DNA of 11,418 bases from an uncultured Pseudomonadota bacterium (GCA_902795745.1 CADBMG010000126.1:1-11418); one strand, 5' to 3'; positions 1 through 7,098 are shown, numbered from the stretch's first letter. Program-made: numbers and translations. The notes: generated by a model from the letters alone, not told the origin.

Positions 1-295
1 ATCGTCCTCTCAGACCAGCTATAGATCGTCGGCTAGGTAGGCCGTTACCCCACCTACTACCTAATCTTCCGCGGGCCGATCTTTCGGCAAATCTCTCCTT
101 TCCCCCTCAGGGCTTATGCGGTATTAGCAGACGTTTCCATCTGTTGTCCCCCACCAAAAGGTACGTTCCCACGTGTTACTCACCAGTGCGCTGCTCTCCT
201 CTTTGATAGCAAGCTATCTCCAATTCCCGCTCAACTTGCATGTGTTAAGCCTGCCGCCAGCGTTCGTTCTGAGCCAGGATCAAACTCTCAAATTA
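1..295 (-). rRNA. rrs: 16S ribosomal RNA, 5' portion (partial)
   Basis: Read on the minus strand, this is the first roughly 300 nt of small-subunit rRNA. The universal 5' motif AGAGTTTGATCCTGGCTCAG is the complement of about 269-288. It is followed by GTAACACGTGGG and by the CTGGTCTGAGAGGA block at the window edge. Counting back from the AGAGTTTG motif, which is E. coli position 8, puts the mature 5' end near 295. The gene runs out of the window at position 1, close to E. coli position 305. The wording of the 100-260 region resembles Alphaproteobacteria. The rest of the rrn operon would lie to the left. Confidence 0.97.
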
Positions 296-548
296 TTTGA
301 TTGTCTCAATCCTGTCTATCATTCTACTCATAAAGAATTTCTCTTAGGTTCCTTTATCTCAATATGCTAGACTTTATATATTCTTTTAATATACCGTCCG
401 CATATCCTCTTTTTTTCTTCTATCTACGATTTCTTATAACTCAGGCTTCTCACTTCCCCTCACTCAAATGCTCCGGATTAGTGCCCTTAGCCCTGCTCGC
501 TCCCGCAAGCCCCTTGCCGCTCAGTTCCATCAACCTCGCAGCCGGTGT
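296..548 (-). promoter_or_regulatory. rrn operon leader with G+C-rich hairpin island and boxA-like site
   Basis: This is the transcribed leader between the rrn promoter and mature 16S rRNA. The promoter-distal half (about 300-470) is A+T rich. It holds a boxA-like ATTCTTTATGA on the minus strand (about 329-339) and a small GATTG-AGA-CAATC hairpin (299-311) just before the 16S 5' end. The promoter-proximal part (about 475-550) is strikingly G+C rich. On the minus strand it can form GCTTGC-GGGA-GCGAGC, with a GNRA-type loop, or a competing GCAAG-GGG-CTTGC hairpin. Plus-strand reading frames across 173-744 are only shadows. I infer a role in antitermination and RNase III or leader folding; the boxA match is loose. 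Confidence 0.6.
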
Positions 549-553
549 TGCTC

Positions 554-582
554 CTTATATGTCATTCCTCTCCCGTTGTCAA
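554..582 (-). promoter_or_regulatory. rRNA promoter (sigma-70 type)
   Basis: On the minus strand there is a perfect -35 TTGACA (577-582), a 17-nt spacer and a -10 TATAAG (554-559). An A+T-rich stretch upstream (583-660, with A and T tracts) looks like an UP element. The start would fall near 547, giving a leader of about 250 nt before 16S. This is among the strongest promoter matches in the window, as expected for rRNA. Confidence 0.85.
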
Positions 583-718
583 TACCTTTTTCTAAAATTT
601 ATTACTTTTTTTCGCTATTTTTTACAACATATTGATTTTATTGTGTTTTATTCATTTAAAAAATTATATCATTGCTTATTTCAATCTTGGATAAATATTA
701 CATATTCCTATATTCCAT

Positions 719-747
719 TTGCTTCATCAAACATCTTAGATTAAATA
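719..747 (+). promoter_or_regulatory. candidate promoter for the hydrolase-like gene
   Basis: TTGCTT (719-724), 17 nt, TAAATA (742-747). The start would be near 754 and leave a 5' UTR of about 75 nt. The same TTGCTT -35 variant occurs upstream of rplQ and ychF. The A+T-rich background makes chance matches easy. Confidence 0.35.
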
Positions 748-827
748 AAAACAACACAAATTCATAATGTTAATACTTTTTTAATTTATTTTTCCGAAGA
801 TTCTTACAGATTCGTCGGGAGATATAA

Positions 828-1730
828 ATGAAATTTGATTTTTTTACATTAGGTGGTCGATTCCGTTGGGAAGATATATATAACTATCAAGGATGGAGAA
901 TTCAACGCCACGTTAAAACGCATAAATATCGTTTACTTGATGCAGACGATATTCGTCGCGATTCTGGAACATTCGGACAATGTCAAGAAACTCTTTTAAA
1001 TTATATATCATCCTACGAATTGGATTCACCCGCGGACGACACTGTTATTATATTACATGGTTTTGCACGCACTAAAAATTCGGTAAAATATTTAGCCGAA
1101 TCGTTCAAAAATACCAATATGAACATCATTGCCGTCAATTATGCATCTATGAATAAAGGTTTGAATGCACACGCACAGTTGTTAACGCAATTTCTGCAAA
1201 ATATTGAAATTAAAAAACATCTCCATATTATTAATGTTGGAGCGGCATGTTTGCTGACGAGAAAACTTCTCAACAACAGTAACAATTATCACCACTACAA
1301 TATTGTTCGCGTTTTGGACATTAACCCAATTAATTCCGGAAGCGATTTCGCAGAATTATTAGCAGAAACGCGTATCGGACGTTGGATATTCGGTCCCATG
1401 CTCAACGATATTACAACTCGTAGAGCTATTACTATACCAAAATTGCCGCAAGATATTGAGCATGGAATTATTTTTTGTCCGTCTACCGTCAGCGTTCTAA
1501 TCAAGAAAATGCTGACTAAGTTTGATAGTTTTCCATCCGTAACCCCGCCAAGCGAAAAATCGTATGCCGACAAAACGAAAACAATCAGCGAATCGACATT
1601 ATTCCCGCTAGAGAATCGCAATTTAATCGATAATACAGTTCAGTTTATAACAACAGGTTCATTTGCTGACGATGAGGAAGAAAATAAATCCGGCAAAGAA
1701 TCGAGCGAGATCCGGCCACTAGATATCTAG
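828..1730 (+). CDS. lipase-like alpha/beta-hydrolase fold protein, apparently inactive
   Basis: 300 aa, with GGGAGA at 817-822 placed to start translation here. The N-terminal 55 residues (GWRIQR, YRLLD and SGTF-QC elements) precede an alpha/beta-hydrolase core. Residues 73-82 (VIILHGFART) match the first strand and oxyanion loop of lipase-like hydrolases, which read LHGL.R. Residues 163-197 (VLDINPINSGSDFAE... FGP.L.DITT) match the family's LGTPN.GSE.AD...FGP..Q.LTT stretch. Where the nucleophile elbow GHSxGG should be (residues 136-145) the protein reads NVGAACLLTR, with no serine. No histidine occurs after residue 212, so the usual C-terminal catalytic His is also absent. There is no signal peptide or membrane segment. 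I infer a pseudoenzyme with a binding or structural role. The fold assignment is fairly secure; the function is unknown. Confidence 0.8.
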   Translation: MKFDFFTLGGRFRWEDIYNYQGWRIQRHVKTHKYRLLDADDIRRDSGTFGQCQETLLNYISSYELDSPADDTVIILHGFARTKNSVKYLAESFKNTNMNIIAVNYASMNKGLNAHAQLLTQFLQNIEIKKHLHIINVGAACLLTRKLLNNSNNYHHYNIVRVLDINPINSGSDFAELLAETRIGRWIFGPMLNDITTRRAITIPKLPQDIEHGIIFCPSTVSVLIKKMLTKFDSFPSVTPPSEKSYADKTKTISESTLFPLENRNLIDNTVQFITTGSFADDEEENKSGKESSEIRPLDI

Positions 1731-1736
1731 TTTTTT
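1718..1736 (+). terminator. weak intrinsic terminator overlapping a stop codon
   Basis: The perfect palindrome ACTAG-ATAT-CTAGT (1718-1731) is followed by a T run to 1736. The hairpin contains the TAG stop of the upstream gene. The five-pair stem is short, so termination may be partial. Confidence 0.4.
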
Positions 1737-1758
1737 GTACAATTTTTTACAAAATATA

Positions 1759-1786
1759 TTGCTTTTTGCCAAAAATGTGATATTAT
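1759..1786 (+). promoter_or_regulatory. candidate extended -10 promoter for the membrane protein gene
   Basis: TTGCTT (1759-1764), 16 nt, and TATTAT (1781-1786) preceded by TGA, giving an extended -10. A 7-bp inverted repeat, TTTGCCA (1765-1771) and TGGCAAA (1789-1795), brackets the -10 and could be an operator or a fortuitous hairpin. The start would be near 1793. Confidence 0.4.
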
Positions 1787-1825
1787 TGTGGCAAACAAAA
1801 TATTATTAACTAAAGATGTATAATT

Positions 1826-2734
1826 ATGAAAAAAGAGAAAATTATGGACTGGGCTAACAAGTATGCCAGTTCGATTTGGTTGATGGCAGGAACAATGTTT
1901 TTCATTGTTTTGATGGTGATGTGGCTTAACTATGCAGAGCTACCTGTCAAGTATGAAGATGTTGCCGTATATGTCGTTCTGGCGGCATACGGTATCCAGG
2001 TATGGTGGGCATTCACACTTTGCCCACGTGAATGTTCTCAAGAGCTAAAAGAGAACTATTATGCCTACTACAACTACTGTTGGTGGGCAATAATGATCTT
2101 TTTATTCATCGCCAATTGGTGTTTGGTGGGCTATGATTTCAGTGGATTTGACATCCACTTCCGCTTGCCTATCATCATTATTTTAGCAGGCTTGATCGGC
2201 TGGGTTGTCGGAGCCGTGATGATGCTCAGCACCCACAGAGGTGCCAAGTTTATCGTAGCCGGTTACATAACCCAAACGGCAGGACTGGGCGACGAGCCTT
2301 GTTGGAATGGATATGTTGTCGATAACAAAAATTATCGTACCCCTGTGTACGTTTTTGAAGACAACACCGAAGGCGATGCGCTGCCAGCAGGGAAAAAGCC
2401 TAAACGGGTTATAGGCTACAGAATTAGCCCCACACTCGTTATTCATTCAATGGTTGGAAACAATTGTTGGATGAAAAAAGATATTAAACCGTTCTGCGCG
2501 CGCTACAATGGTGAGTTGCTTAACAGAGATGACGTTAAGATTCTTCGCGAGAATTGGGAAACTGTCTCCAATATGCGTCTAGCTATCGGAGATACCGTGT
2601 TACCGATGCCAAGATTTTGGTATAACGGACCAGATGGATTAACATCCGCCCATTTCCTAGCCAAGAACGAAGACAGAGATGTTTCCGTTGCCTGCGTCAT
2701 CATGAAGCGGCTCAGACTTAACAAAGCAAATTAA
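1826..2734 (+). CDS. four-helix integral membrane protein of unknown function
   Basis: Up to 302 aa. Four hydrophobic segments are visible at about residues 16-36, 46-66, 84-103 and 113-134. A soluble C-terminal domain of about 165 residues follows (W160, W215, W243, several Cys). The loop between helices 2 and 3 is hydrophilic (CPRECSQELKENYYAYYNY). With an even number of helices both ends should lie on the same side; the lysine-rich N-terminus suggests the cytoplasm. No signal-peptide cleavage site is evident. I recognise no family or catalytic motif. A second Met at residue 7 (1844) has a GA-rich stretch in front and could be the true start. It is a monocistronic gene between its own promoter and a strong terminator. 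Its base composition is visibly more G+C rich than the gene before it. Confidence 0.8.
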   Translation: MKKEKIMDWANKYASSIWLMAGTMFFIVLMVMWLNYAELPVKYEDVAVYVVLAAYGIQVWWAFTLCPRECSQELKENYYAYYNYCWWAIMIFLFIANWCLVGYDFSGFDIHFRLPIIIILAGLIGWVVGAVMMLSTHRGAKFIVAGYITQTAGLGDEPCWNGYVVDNKNYRTPVYVFEDNTEGDALPAGKKPKRVIGYRISPTLVIHSMVGNNCWMKKDIKPFCARYNGELLNRDDVKILRENWETVSNMRLAIGDTVLPMPRFWYNGPDGLTSAHFLAKNEDRDVSVACVIMKRLRLNKAN

Positions 2735-2735
2735 C

Positions 2736-2773
2736 AAAAAATCCGCTGTGAGTTATTCTCACCGCGGATTTTT
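2736..2773. terminator. bidirectional intrinsic terminator
   Basis: TCCGC-T-GTGAG (2742-2752), loop TTATT, CTCAC-C-GCGGA (2758-2768), flanked by an A run (2736-2741) and a T run (2769-2773). It works in either direction and separates the converging membrane-protein gene (ends 2734) and the orphan operon (ends 2788). Confidence 0.9.
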
Positions 2774-2787
2774 GTTGTCTAGAAAGA

Positions 2788-3195
2788 TTATTTTTCCGAC
2801 GATTTTCCTATTTTCATATTCACTATTTTTGCCTGATTTTCCCGCGATCTCCGGTAAATATCCACCAAACGCCTTTTAAATGGAGGCAATTCTTTCAATT
2901 GAGCCAAGTTTTCAGCTTTTGCTGCATCTCTGATCCAATCCGGCGAATTGTTAATATCTGACATAACTATACCATAAATACGCTCATTAAGTTTGGAAAA
3001 ACGAAACTTTTTATCCGGATTAAATTCTTCGCGTATTTTCATCAGTTCTTCCATGTATCGCTTGGCAAAAGTTTCGTGATGTGCAATATCGAATCCAAGA
3101 CGTCCGAACATTTGCATCTCTTCTCTGGTATAGATTCTGCACATCATATCAATCCAATGTTTTATATCATTAAATATCGGTGCTTCTTTTGCCAT
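2788..3195 (-). CDS. small soluble protein of unknown function
   Basis: 135 aa, highly charged, predicted mostly helical, with no signal peptide or membrane segment. It starts 3 nt after the stop of the upstream gene (stop at 3199). Its ribosome binding site, GGAGG, lies inside the last codons of that gene, so the two are probably translationally coupled and may act together. Visible features are an acidic and aromatic N-terminal half (residues 10-60, with HWIDMM and GRLGFDIAHH), then a basic C-terminus (FKRRL, YRRS, repeated Lys). I do not recognise the family. The basic tail would allow nucleic-acid or membrane-surface binding, but nothing specific supports that. Confidence 0.75.
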   Translation of the reverse strand: MAKEAPIFNDIKHWIDMMCRIYTREEMQMFGRLGFDIAHHETFAKRYMEELMKIREEFNPDKKFRFSKLNERIYGIVMSDINNSPDWIRDAAKAENLAQLKELPPFKRRLVDIYRRSRENQAKIVNMKIGKSSEK

Positions 3196-3198
3196 TCT

Positions 3199-4341
3199 TT
3201 ATGCCTCCATAGAATATCCGTTTATTTGCTTATAACCCGATTCTACATATCCCTCTATTTGCTCAAAAACGGATTTGTTAACATCTATCTTATTATTACT
3301 GTCGTTAATTTTTCTAGTTAATCTTAAAACCTCAGGACTATCCATTTTTTCTTCAAATTGTTCCACACTCTCAAATTTCTGTCCGTCTTGATGCAGAATG
3401 GCAAATGCTGCCATTACCGGATATTTATCAATCAATTCCGCTGCTTTAGTGCTATCCGCCACTTCTTTTGTTGCAGCAATTTTACCATATTCAATTTCCA
3501 AACTGCTTGCAAGTTTACGATGAATATCAATACTATATAAGCAGCTGTCTAAATCTTCTAATTTTCCGGTACTTGTCATCAGACGAAGCACCTCATCTGC
3601 TTGCTTTTCTTTTTCCTCTAAATCCATATTTTCGATTTTTGCTATCATCGGCAACATTGTTTCCGCACCATCATTATTAATAAATATCTGAGCTCCTTGC
3701 ATTGCAATACTGTCTATTGTAACAGCTTCTTTATTTTCTTTACTTTCACCAACCAATATAGGTTTCCAATTTAAGTTTAACTTTTCTTCTTCTGTGTTTT
3801 TGCGTTCAGCGAATTCCGATAAAATGGAATATGTTCTGTCAATAACCGAATCTATATCTGTATAATCACTGGAATCGCTCAAAGGTGTCCATTTCATAGT
3901 CTCCTGAGTTTTTTCGTTATCAAGAGCAAAAGCATCTATAAAACCCTGAAGTTCATCAGGAGAACTTAAATTAAGAATATCTTCTATCTGTTCATCTGTA
4001 TTTGTCGGCATCGCCATCTTCAAAGCTCGTTTAGCTTTACTTTCAAAAGTTTCTTCAATAGAATTTCCGCTGTTTTCTTTTTCCTTAAATTGGCGAACAC
4101 AACCGGCCATTTTGGCCAGAAAAGCCACTTTACCAAACTGTTGTTTTTGCACTAACTCTGCTTTTTCTTGGGCATCAACATCTGCTTTTTGTGCCGGAAC
4201 ATCAGTAATAAAATCGGCTAATTTGGTCTGTACTTGATAATCGGATAATTCTGGATAAGCCGTCATCAATTCATCATGCAAAAATTGTCCGACCAGTCTA
4301 TCTCCTGTTGCTTTGAACAAAACTTCTTCCAATTTATCCAT
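3199..4341 (-). CDS. acidic soluble protein of unknown function
   Basis: 380 aa from the ATG at 4341. A longer in-frame start at 4398 exists, but the extra 19 codons lie over the promoter. A clear GGGAGA (4348-4353) sits 6 nt before 4341, so I prefer the shorter form. The protein is rich in Glu, Asp and Lys and is predicted largely helical, with no membrane segment or signal peptide. Residues 12-45 (TGDRLVGQFLHDEL...) look like a compact N-terminal domain. Residues 55-125 are charged and coiled-coil-like. Residues 300-380 include a hydrophobic core (AAELIDKYPVMAAFAILHQDG). It is the first gene of a two-gene operon with the 135-aa protein that follows. No recognised motif; function unknown. 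Confidence 0.78.
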   Translation of the reverse strand: MDKLEEVLFKATGDRLVGQFLHDELMTAYPELSDYQVQTKLADFITDVPAQKADVDAQEKAELVQKQQFGKVAFLAKMAGCVRQFKEKENSGNSIEETFESKAKRALKMAMPTNTDEQIEDILNLSSPDELQGFIDAFALDNEKTQETMKWTPLSDSSDYTDIDSVIDRTYSILSEFAERKNTEEEKLNLNWKPILVGESKENKEAVTIDSIAMQGAQIFINNDGAETMLPMIAKIENMDLEEKEKQADEVLRLMTSTGKLEDLDSCLYSIDIHRKLASSLEIEYGKIAATKEVADSTKAAELIDKYPVMAAFAILHQDGQKFESVEQFEEKMDSPEVLRLTRKINDSNNKIDVNKSVFEQIEGYVESGYKQINGYSMEA

Positions 4342-4347
4342 TTTATT

Positions 4348-4353
4348 TCTCCC
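4348..4353 (-). promoter_or_regulatory. ribosome binding site fixing the start at 4341
   Basis: GGGAGA on the minus strand, 6 nt before the ATG at 4339-4341. It supports this start over the upstream in-frame ATG at 4398. Confidence 0.75.
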
Positions 4354-4369
4354 GTTTCTGCTATAAGTG

Positions 4370-4398
4370 AGTGTAACAGATTTGTCATCTTTTGTCAA
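4370..4398 (-). promoter_or_regulatory. promoter of the orphan two-gene operon
   Basis: Minus strand: perfect -35 TTGACA (4393-4398), 17 nt, -10 TACACT (4370-4375). The predicted start is near 4363, about 20 nt before the preferred ATG. The -35 overlaps the ATG of the longer reading frame, which argues against that start. Confidence 0.7.
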
Positions 4399-4434
4399 CT
4401 AATTTTTAATTTACAAAATAATATTTAAATTCGT

Positions 4435-4462
4435 TTGACATTTAGACAAATATGGCTATAAT
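4435..4462 (+). promoter_or_regulatory. promoter of the 237-aa orphan gene
   Basis: Perfect -35 TTGACA (4435-4440), 16 nt, perfect -10 TATAAT (4457-4462). The start would be near 4469, with a UTR of about 29 nt. It lies back to back with the leftward promoter, with 36 bp between the two TTGACA boxes. Confidence 0.85.
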
Positions 4463-4497
4463 CAGCAGAAAATCATTATTATTAATTAAAAATATTT

Positions 4498-5211
4498 ATG
4501 GATATGGATAAAAAGAAATTGTTTGAGTCCTTGCAGATGCAGGGACTGACGGCGCAAAGCGCCAAAGAGTACATCGCATGGCTGCAGCAAGATCGCAACG
4601 ACGCAGTTGCCCGCCATTATCGTAAAGAGCGGCCTACCGAAAGTAGTAGGATTGCTACACCTTTGTCTTTGGTCTATATGACCTCTGAAAAAGATGATTT
4701 GCAAGCCTTTCCTTTTCTGGATGTATCTCGTGCCGACAACATTATCGGCATTGAGATGAACGGACGCTACTGGTGCCGGGAAGATTTCAGCTGGCGCGGA
4801 TGTGACTTTCCTCGTCGGTTTAGCAAATGTCTTACCAAAAACCTCTCTCCGGCGGTAGAGACTGTGTCTTATGGCACAGGTTTCAAGATCACGCGCAATG
4901 AGTATGAGGATGTGACCAGTATCCCCATCAAAGGTGCTATTGGTATTGACCTCTATGTGCCGGCAATTGATGACCTGCGCATCAAGGACAAAGACATACA
5001 GCTCTTCAACCAAACTGTCCGGCTTATGCGCAACAATGCGATCTGGGCGGAGTACTGGGACAAGAGTAACTATGTTGCAGTCGCTAAGAAAGAATGGGGT
5101 GAAATCGAGTTCATCGGTCACGACTTTACGGCCGAATGTCCTTACTTTTGCCTCAGTGATGCTGAGTTGTACATTGTTCGACCAATTATCTTGGTTGATT
5201 ACAGTGACTAA
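4498..5211 (+). CDS. soluble protein of unknown function
   Basis: 237 aa, with no signal peptide or membrane segment. The N-terminal helix (residues 4-45, rich in Lys, Gln and Arg) ends in a basic HYRKER stretch. The remainder alternates beta-like and aromatic segments, with W92, W99 and four Cys at 93, 102, 111 and 214, plus C218. The Cys spacing suggests no standard zinc site. I recognise no family. Translation has no obvious Shine-Dalgarno sequence; ATGs at 4498 and 4504 are both possible. A minus-strand frame covering 4486-5337 overlaps it, but the perfect promoter upstream and the terminator just after 5211 favour this strand. The gene is visibly more G+C rich than its neighbours, which hints at a different history or stronger codon selection. 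Confidence 0.75.
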   Translation: MDMDKKKLFESLQMQGLTAQSAKEYIAWLQQDRNDAVARHYRKERPTESSRIATPLSLVYMTSEKDDLQAFPFLDVSRADNIIGIEMNGRYWCREDFSWRGCDFPRRFSKCLTKNLSPAVETVSYGTGFKITRNEYEDVTSIPIKGAIGIDLYVPAIDDLRIKDKDIQLFNQTVRLMRNNAIWAEYWDKSNYVAVAKKEWGEIEFIGHDFTAECPYFCLSDAELYIVRPIILVDYSD

Positions 5212-5215
5212 GAAC

Positions 5216-5249
5216 AAAAAACGCTTGTCAAATAAGACAAGCGTTTTTT
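5216..5249. terminator. bidirectional intrinsic terminator
   Basis: ACGCTTGTC (5221-5229), loop AAATAA, GACAAGCGT (5236-5244), with A and T tracts on the two sides. The nine-pair stem serves both converging genes, which end at 5211 (+) and 5253 (-). Confidence 0.92.
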
Positions 5250-5252
5250 GTT

Positions 5253-5984
5253 TTATTTTACTTCTGTATTTTCTTCCGGTAGCGGATATTCCTGCTTGCG
5301 GAAAAATTGCTTGCGTTCTTTTCTGCTCATAGACCAAATATTACCTAATCCGTTAATCGGTTGTACCGTATAAAGCGAATCGAAGTTGAAATTACGCTTA
5401 AAGAAAATAGATGTGGTCTTGGTATAATTGTTCATCGGGCAAAAGCCGTAAAAATCAACTTGCAATAAATCAGCATCGCGCAAGTACTTAACTGCCTGCA
5501 CATATTCCTGACTGGTATTAATTCTGTCACTGTCGTCCAAAATTATCATTCCGCCGTCAGCCAGAGCTTTAACTGCATTAGCGGCACACTCGGCTCGACG
5601 TTTGCCGTCAATCACGATAACATCATATTTCTCTTTGTCGGCTAAAATTGTATCTTCATAACCTTGTTTTTCATCGCAATAACGCATCTGCCAATTTGGA
5701 GCACTGAACTCAGCGGCAAATTTTTTAAACCACTCCGGTTTATCTTCAATACTGATTACTTTCTGCGCTCTCGCCGCCCAATACATCGATGAATAGCCGG
5801 TTCCGAACTCAAATATTTTTTTATCGCTGTAATCAAATTGTGAAATATATTCTATCGCCGGATAAGTATACCACGGAATCGGCTTACCGTCGCGATCGAC
5901 GCAAACTTTTTCATTCATACTGCGTTCAATGGCAAAATCTTTTTGCCACATTTCAATGAATTGTTTAAAGCGATCGCTATACAT
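5253..5984 (-). CDS. class I SAM-dependent methyltransferase
   Basis: 243 aa, cytoplasmic. A Rossmann-type methyltransferase core is visible. Motif I is IFEFGTGYSS (residues 57-66), the SAM-binding Gly-rich loop. The acidic residue after strand 2 is in VISIEDKPEW (76-85), which would hold the ribose. YDVIVIDG (120-127) is strand 4, and ALADGGMIILDDSDR (140-154) is strand 5 and its loop. The substrate is not evident. Relatives with this arrangement occur in polysaccharide and general metabolic contexts. It begins 7 nt after the phosphofructokinase stop, with AGGA for ribosome binding, so it is co-transcribed with that gene; a functional link to glycolysis is not established. It ends just before a shared terminator. 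Confidence 0.85.
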   Translation of the reverse strand: MYSDRFKQFIEMWQKDFAIERSMNEKVCVDRDGKPIPWYTYPAIEYISQFDYSDKKIFEFGTGYSSMYWAARAQKVISIEDKPEWFKKFAAEFSAPNWQMRYCDEKQGYEDTILADKEKYDVIVIDGKRRAECAANAVKALADGGMIILDDSDRINTSQEYVQAVKYLRDADLLQVDFYGFCPMNNYTKTTSIFFKRNFNFDSLYTVQPINGLGNIWSMSRKERKQFFRKQEYPLPEENTEVK

Positions 5985-5991
5985 TCAAGTC

Positions 5992-7068
5992 CTATTCTTC
6001 ACCTACATACATTCCGATAGCACGAGCAGCTTTGACATATGAACTGTTGGCATCTAAACCCGTTGTTCCGGCAGCAACCACTTCTTCAAGAGAGAAGGAA
6101 GTTACCTTACCGCGGGTTAAAGCTACCATCCGATCGGTATGTCCCTCGGCAAGCAAATTAACGGCAGCCGCGCCCAAAACAATGGCCAAACTGCGGTCAA
6201 ATGCTGTCGGATTTCCGGAACGCTGAACATGACCGAGTTTGGTTACTCGAGTTTGGAATCCTTTATAATTGGCATTGATTAAACCGCTCAAATAATCACC
6301 GATACCACCGTTTATTTTTTCTCCCACCATATTTACGGCACCGGTTACCGCCTCGCCTTTTTCGGTTTTTACACCCTCCGAAACAACAATCAGCGCGCTG
6401 GTGCGGCCGGTTTTCTTTACTGCTTCAAGTTTGTTAATAATTCCTTGTAAAGTATACGGAATCTCCGGAACCAAACAAACATCGGCGAATCCGGCAATAG
6501 CTGCTTGCATCGCCAAGTGTCCGGCATCGCGTCCCATAACTTCCAAAATCAGCGCACGATGATGCGAACGAGCAGTTGTCATCAAGTCATCCAATGCTGT
6601 GGTACAAACTTGACATGCGGTATTAAAACCGACCGAAAACTCTGTTAAAGGTGTATCATTATCAATAGTTTTAGGAATGCCTATCATCTTAACACCGGCT
6701 ATATGACAATAGTTGCTGACAATATTCATACTGCCGTCGCCGCCGACCACAACAACCGCATCAAGCCCCAGTTGGCGCACACCTTCCCCAAAACGCTGAG
6801 CTAAAACTTCCTGAGATTCCTTAACTCCGGTATTAAGCGAGCCTAAATAAGAACCGGCTAATCTCGGCCATGGGGTATTGGAAAAATTTTCAACGGTCAA
6901 AACTTCGTACGACATCGGGCGATTGGTCAAACCGTCAGTACCATCGTGAATACCGTAAACTTTCCATCCTTTTTGCGTTGCCGCGTTAACCACTGCCATT
7001 AATACAGCATTTAAACCGGCGCAATCTCCACCGCTGGTTAATACACCTATTCTTTTAATCTCAGTCAT
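5992..7068 (-). CDS. pfkA: 6-phosphofructokinase
   Basis: 358 aa from the ATG at 7068, which has GGAG seven nt upstream. The frame remains open to 7203, but the extra 45 codons are A+T-rich and unlike PFK. The enzyme phosphorylates fructose 6-phosphate to fructose 1,6-bisphosphate. Visible motifs are TSGGDCAGLN (residues 11-20, phosphate donor loop), GGDGS (109-113), PKTIDND (132-138, with catalytic Asp136), MGRDAG (178-183), and GHVQRSGNPTAFDR (279-292, substrate binding). Gly at the GGDG position is typical of ATP users. The Lys in PKTIDND is shared with PPi-dependent and group III actinobacterial enzymes, so the phosphoryl donor is uncertain. It is the first gene of an operon with a methyltransferase. 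Many Alphaproteobacteria lack PFK, so its presence suggests a working Embden-Meyerhof route. Confidence 0.95.
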   Translation of the reverse strand: MTEIKRIGVLTSGGDCAGLNAVLMAVVNAATQKGWKVYGIHDGTDGLTNRPMSYEVLTVENFSNTPWPRLAGSYLGSLNTGVKESQEVLAQRFGEGVRQLGLDAVVVVGGDGSMNIVSNYCHIAGVKMIGIPKTIDNDTPLTEFSVGFNTACQVCTTALDDLMTTARSHHRALILEVMGRDAGHLAMQAAIAGFADVCLVPEIPYTLQGIINKLEAVKKTGRTSALIVVSEGVKTEKGEAVTGAVNMVGEKINGGIGDYLSGLINANYKGFQTRVTKLGHVQRSGNPTAFDRSLAIVLGAAAVNLLAEGHTDRMVALTRGKVTSFSLEEVVAAGTTGLDANSSYVKAARAIGMYVGEE

Positions 7069-7075
7069 CTGAAAA

Positions 7076-7079
7076 CTCC
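7076..7079 (-). promoter_or_regulatory. ribosome binding site fixing the PFK start
   Basis: GGAG on the minus strand, 7 nt before the ATG at 7068. It places the start at MTEIKRIGVL, the usual PFK N-terminus. Confidence 0.75.
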
Positions 7080-7098
7080 ATATAAACATATTGCAATC

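Noticed and set aside
475..553. tRNA or SRP RNA gene in the G+C-rich island
   Set aside because: There is no T-loop GGTTCGA motif, no cloverleaf pairing and no SRP Alu or domain IV signature. Its position just after the rrn promoter fits a leader better.
173..744. Two overlapping plus-strand ORFs over the 16S end and rrn leader
   Set aside because: They run antisense to 16S rRNA and through the rrn promoter, with low-complexity translations and no ribosome binding sites.
4342..4398. Start of the 380-aa orphan at 4398
   Set aside because: The ATG overlaps the -35 box of the promoter, and a good ribosome binding site precedes the ATG at 4341.
4486..5337. 283-codon minus-strand ORF opposite the 237-aa gene
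   Set aside because: It runs through the strong terminator at 5216-5249 and into the methyltransferase gene, has no promoter of its own, and its translation has no domain logic. The plus-strand gene has a perfect promoter and its stop lies just before the terminator.
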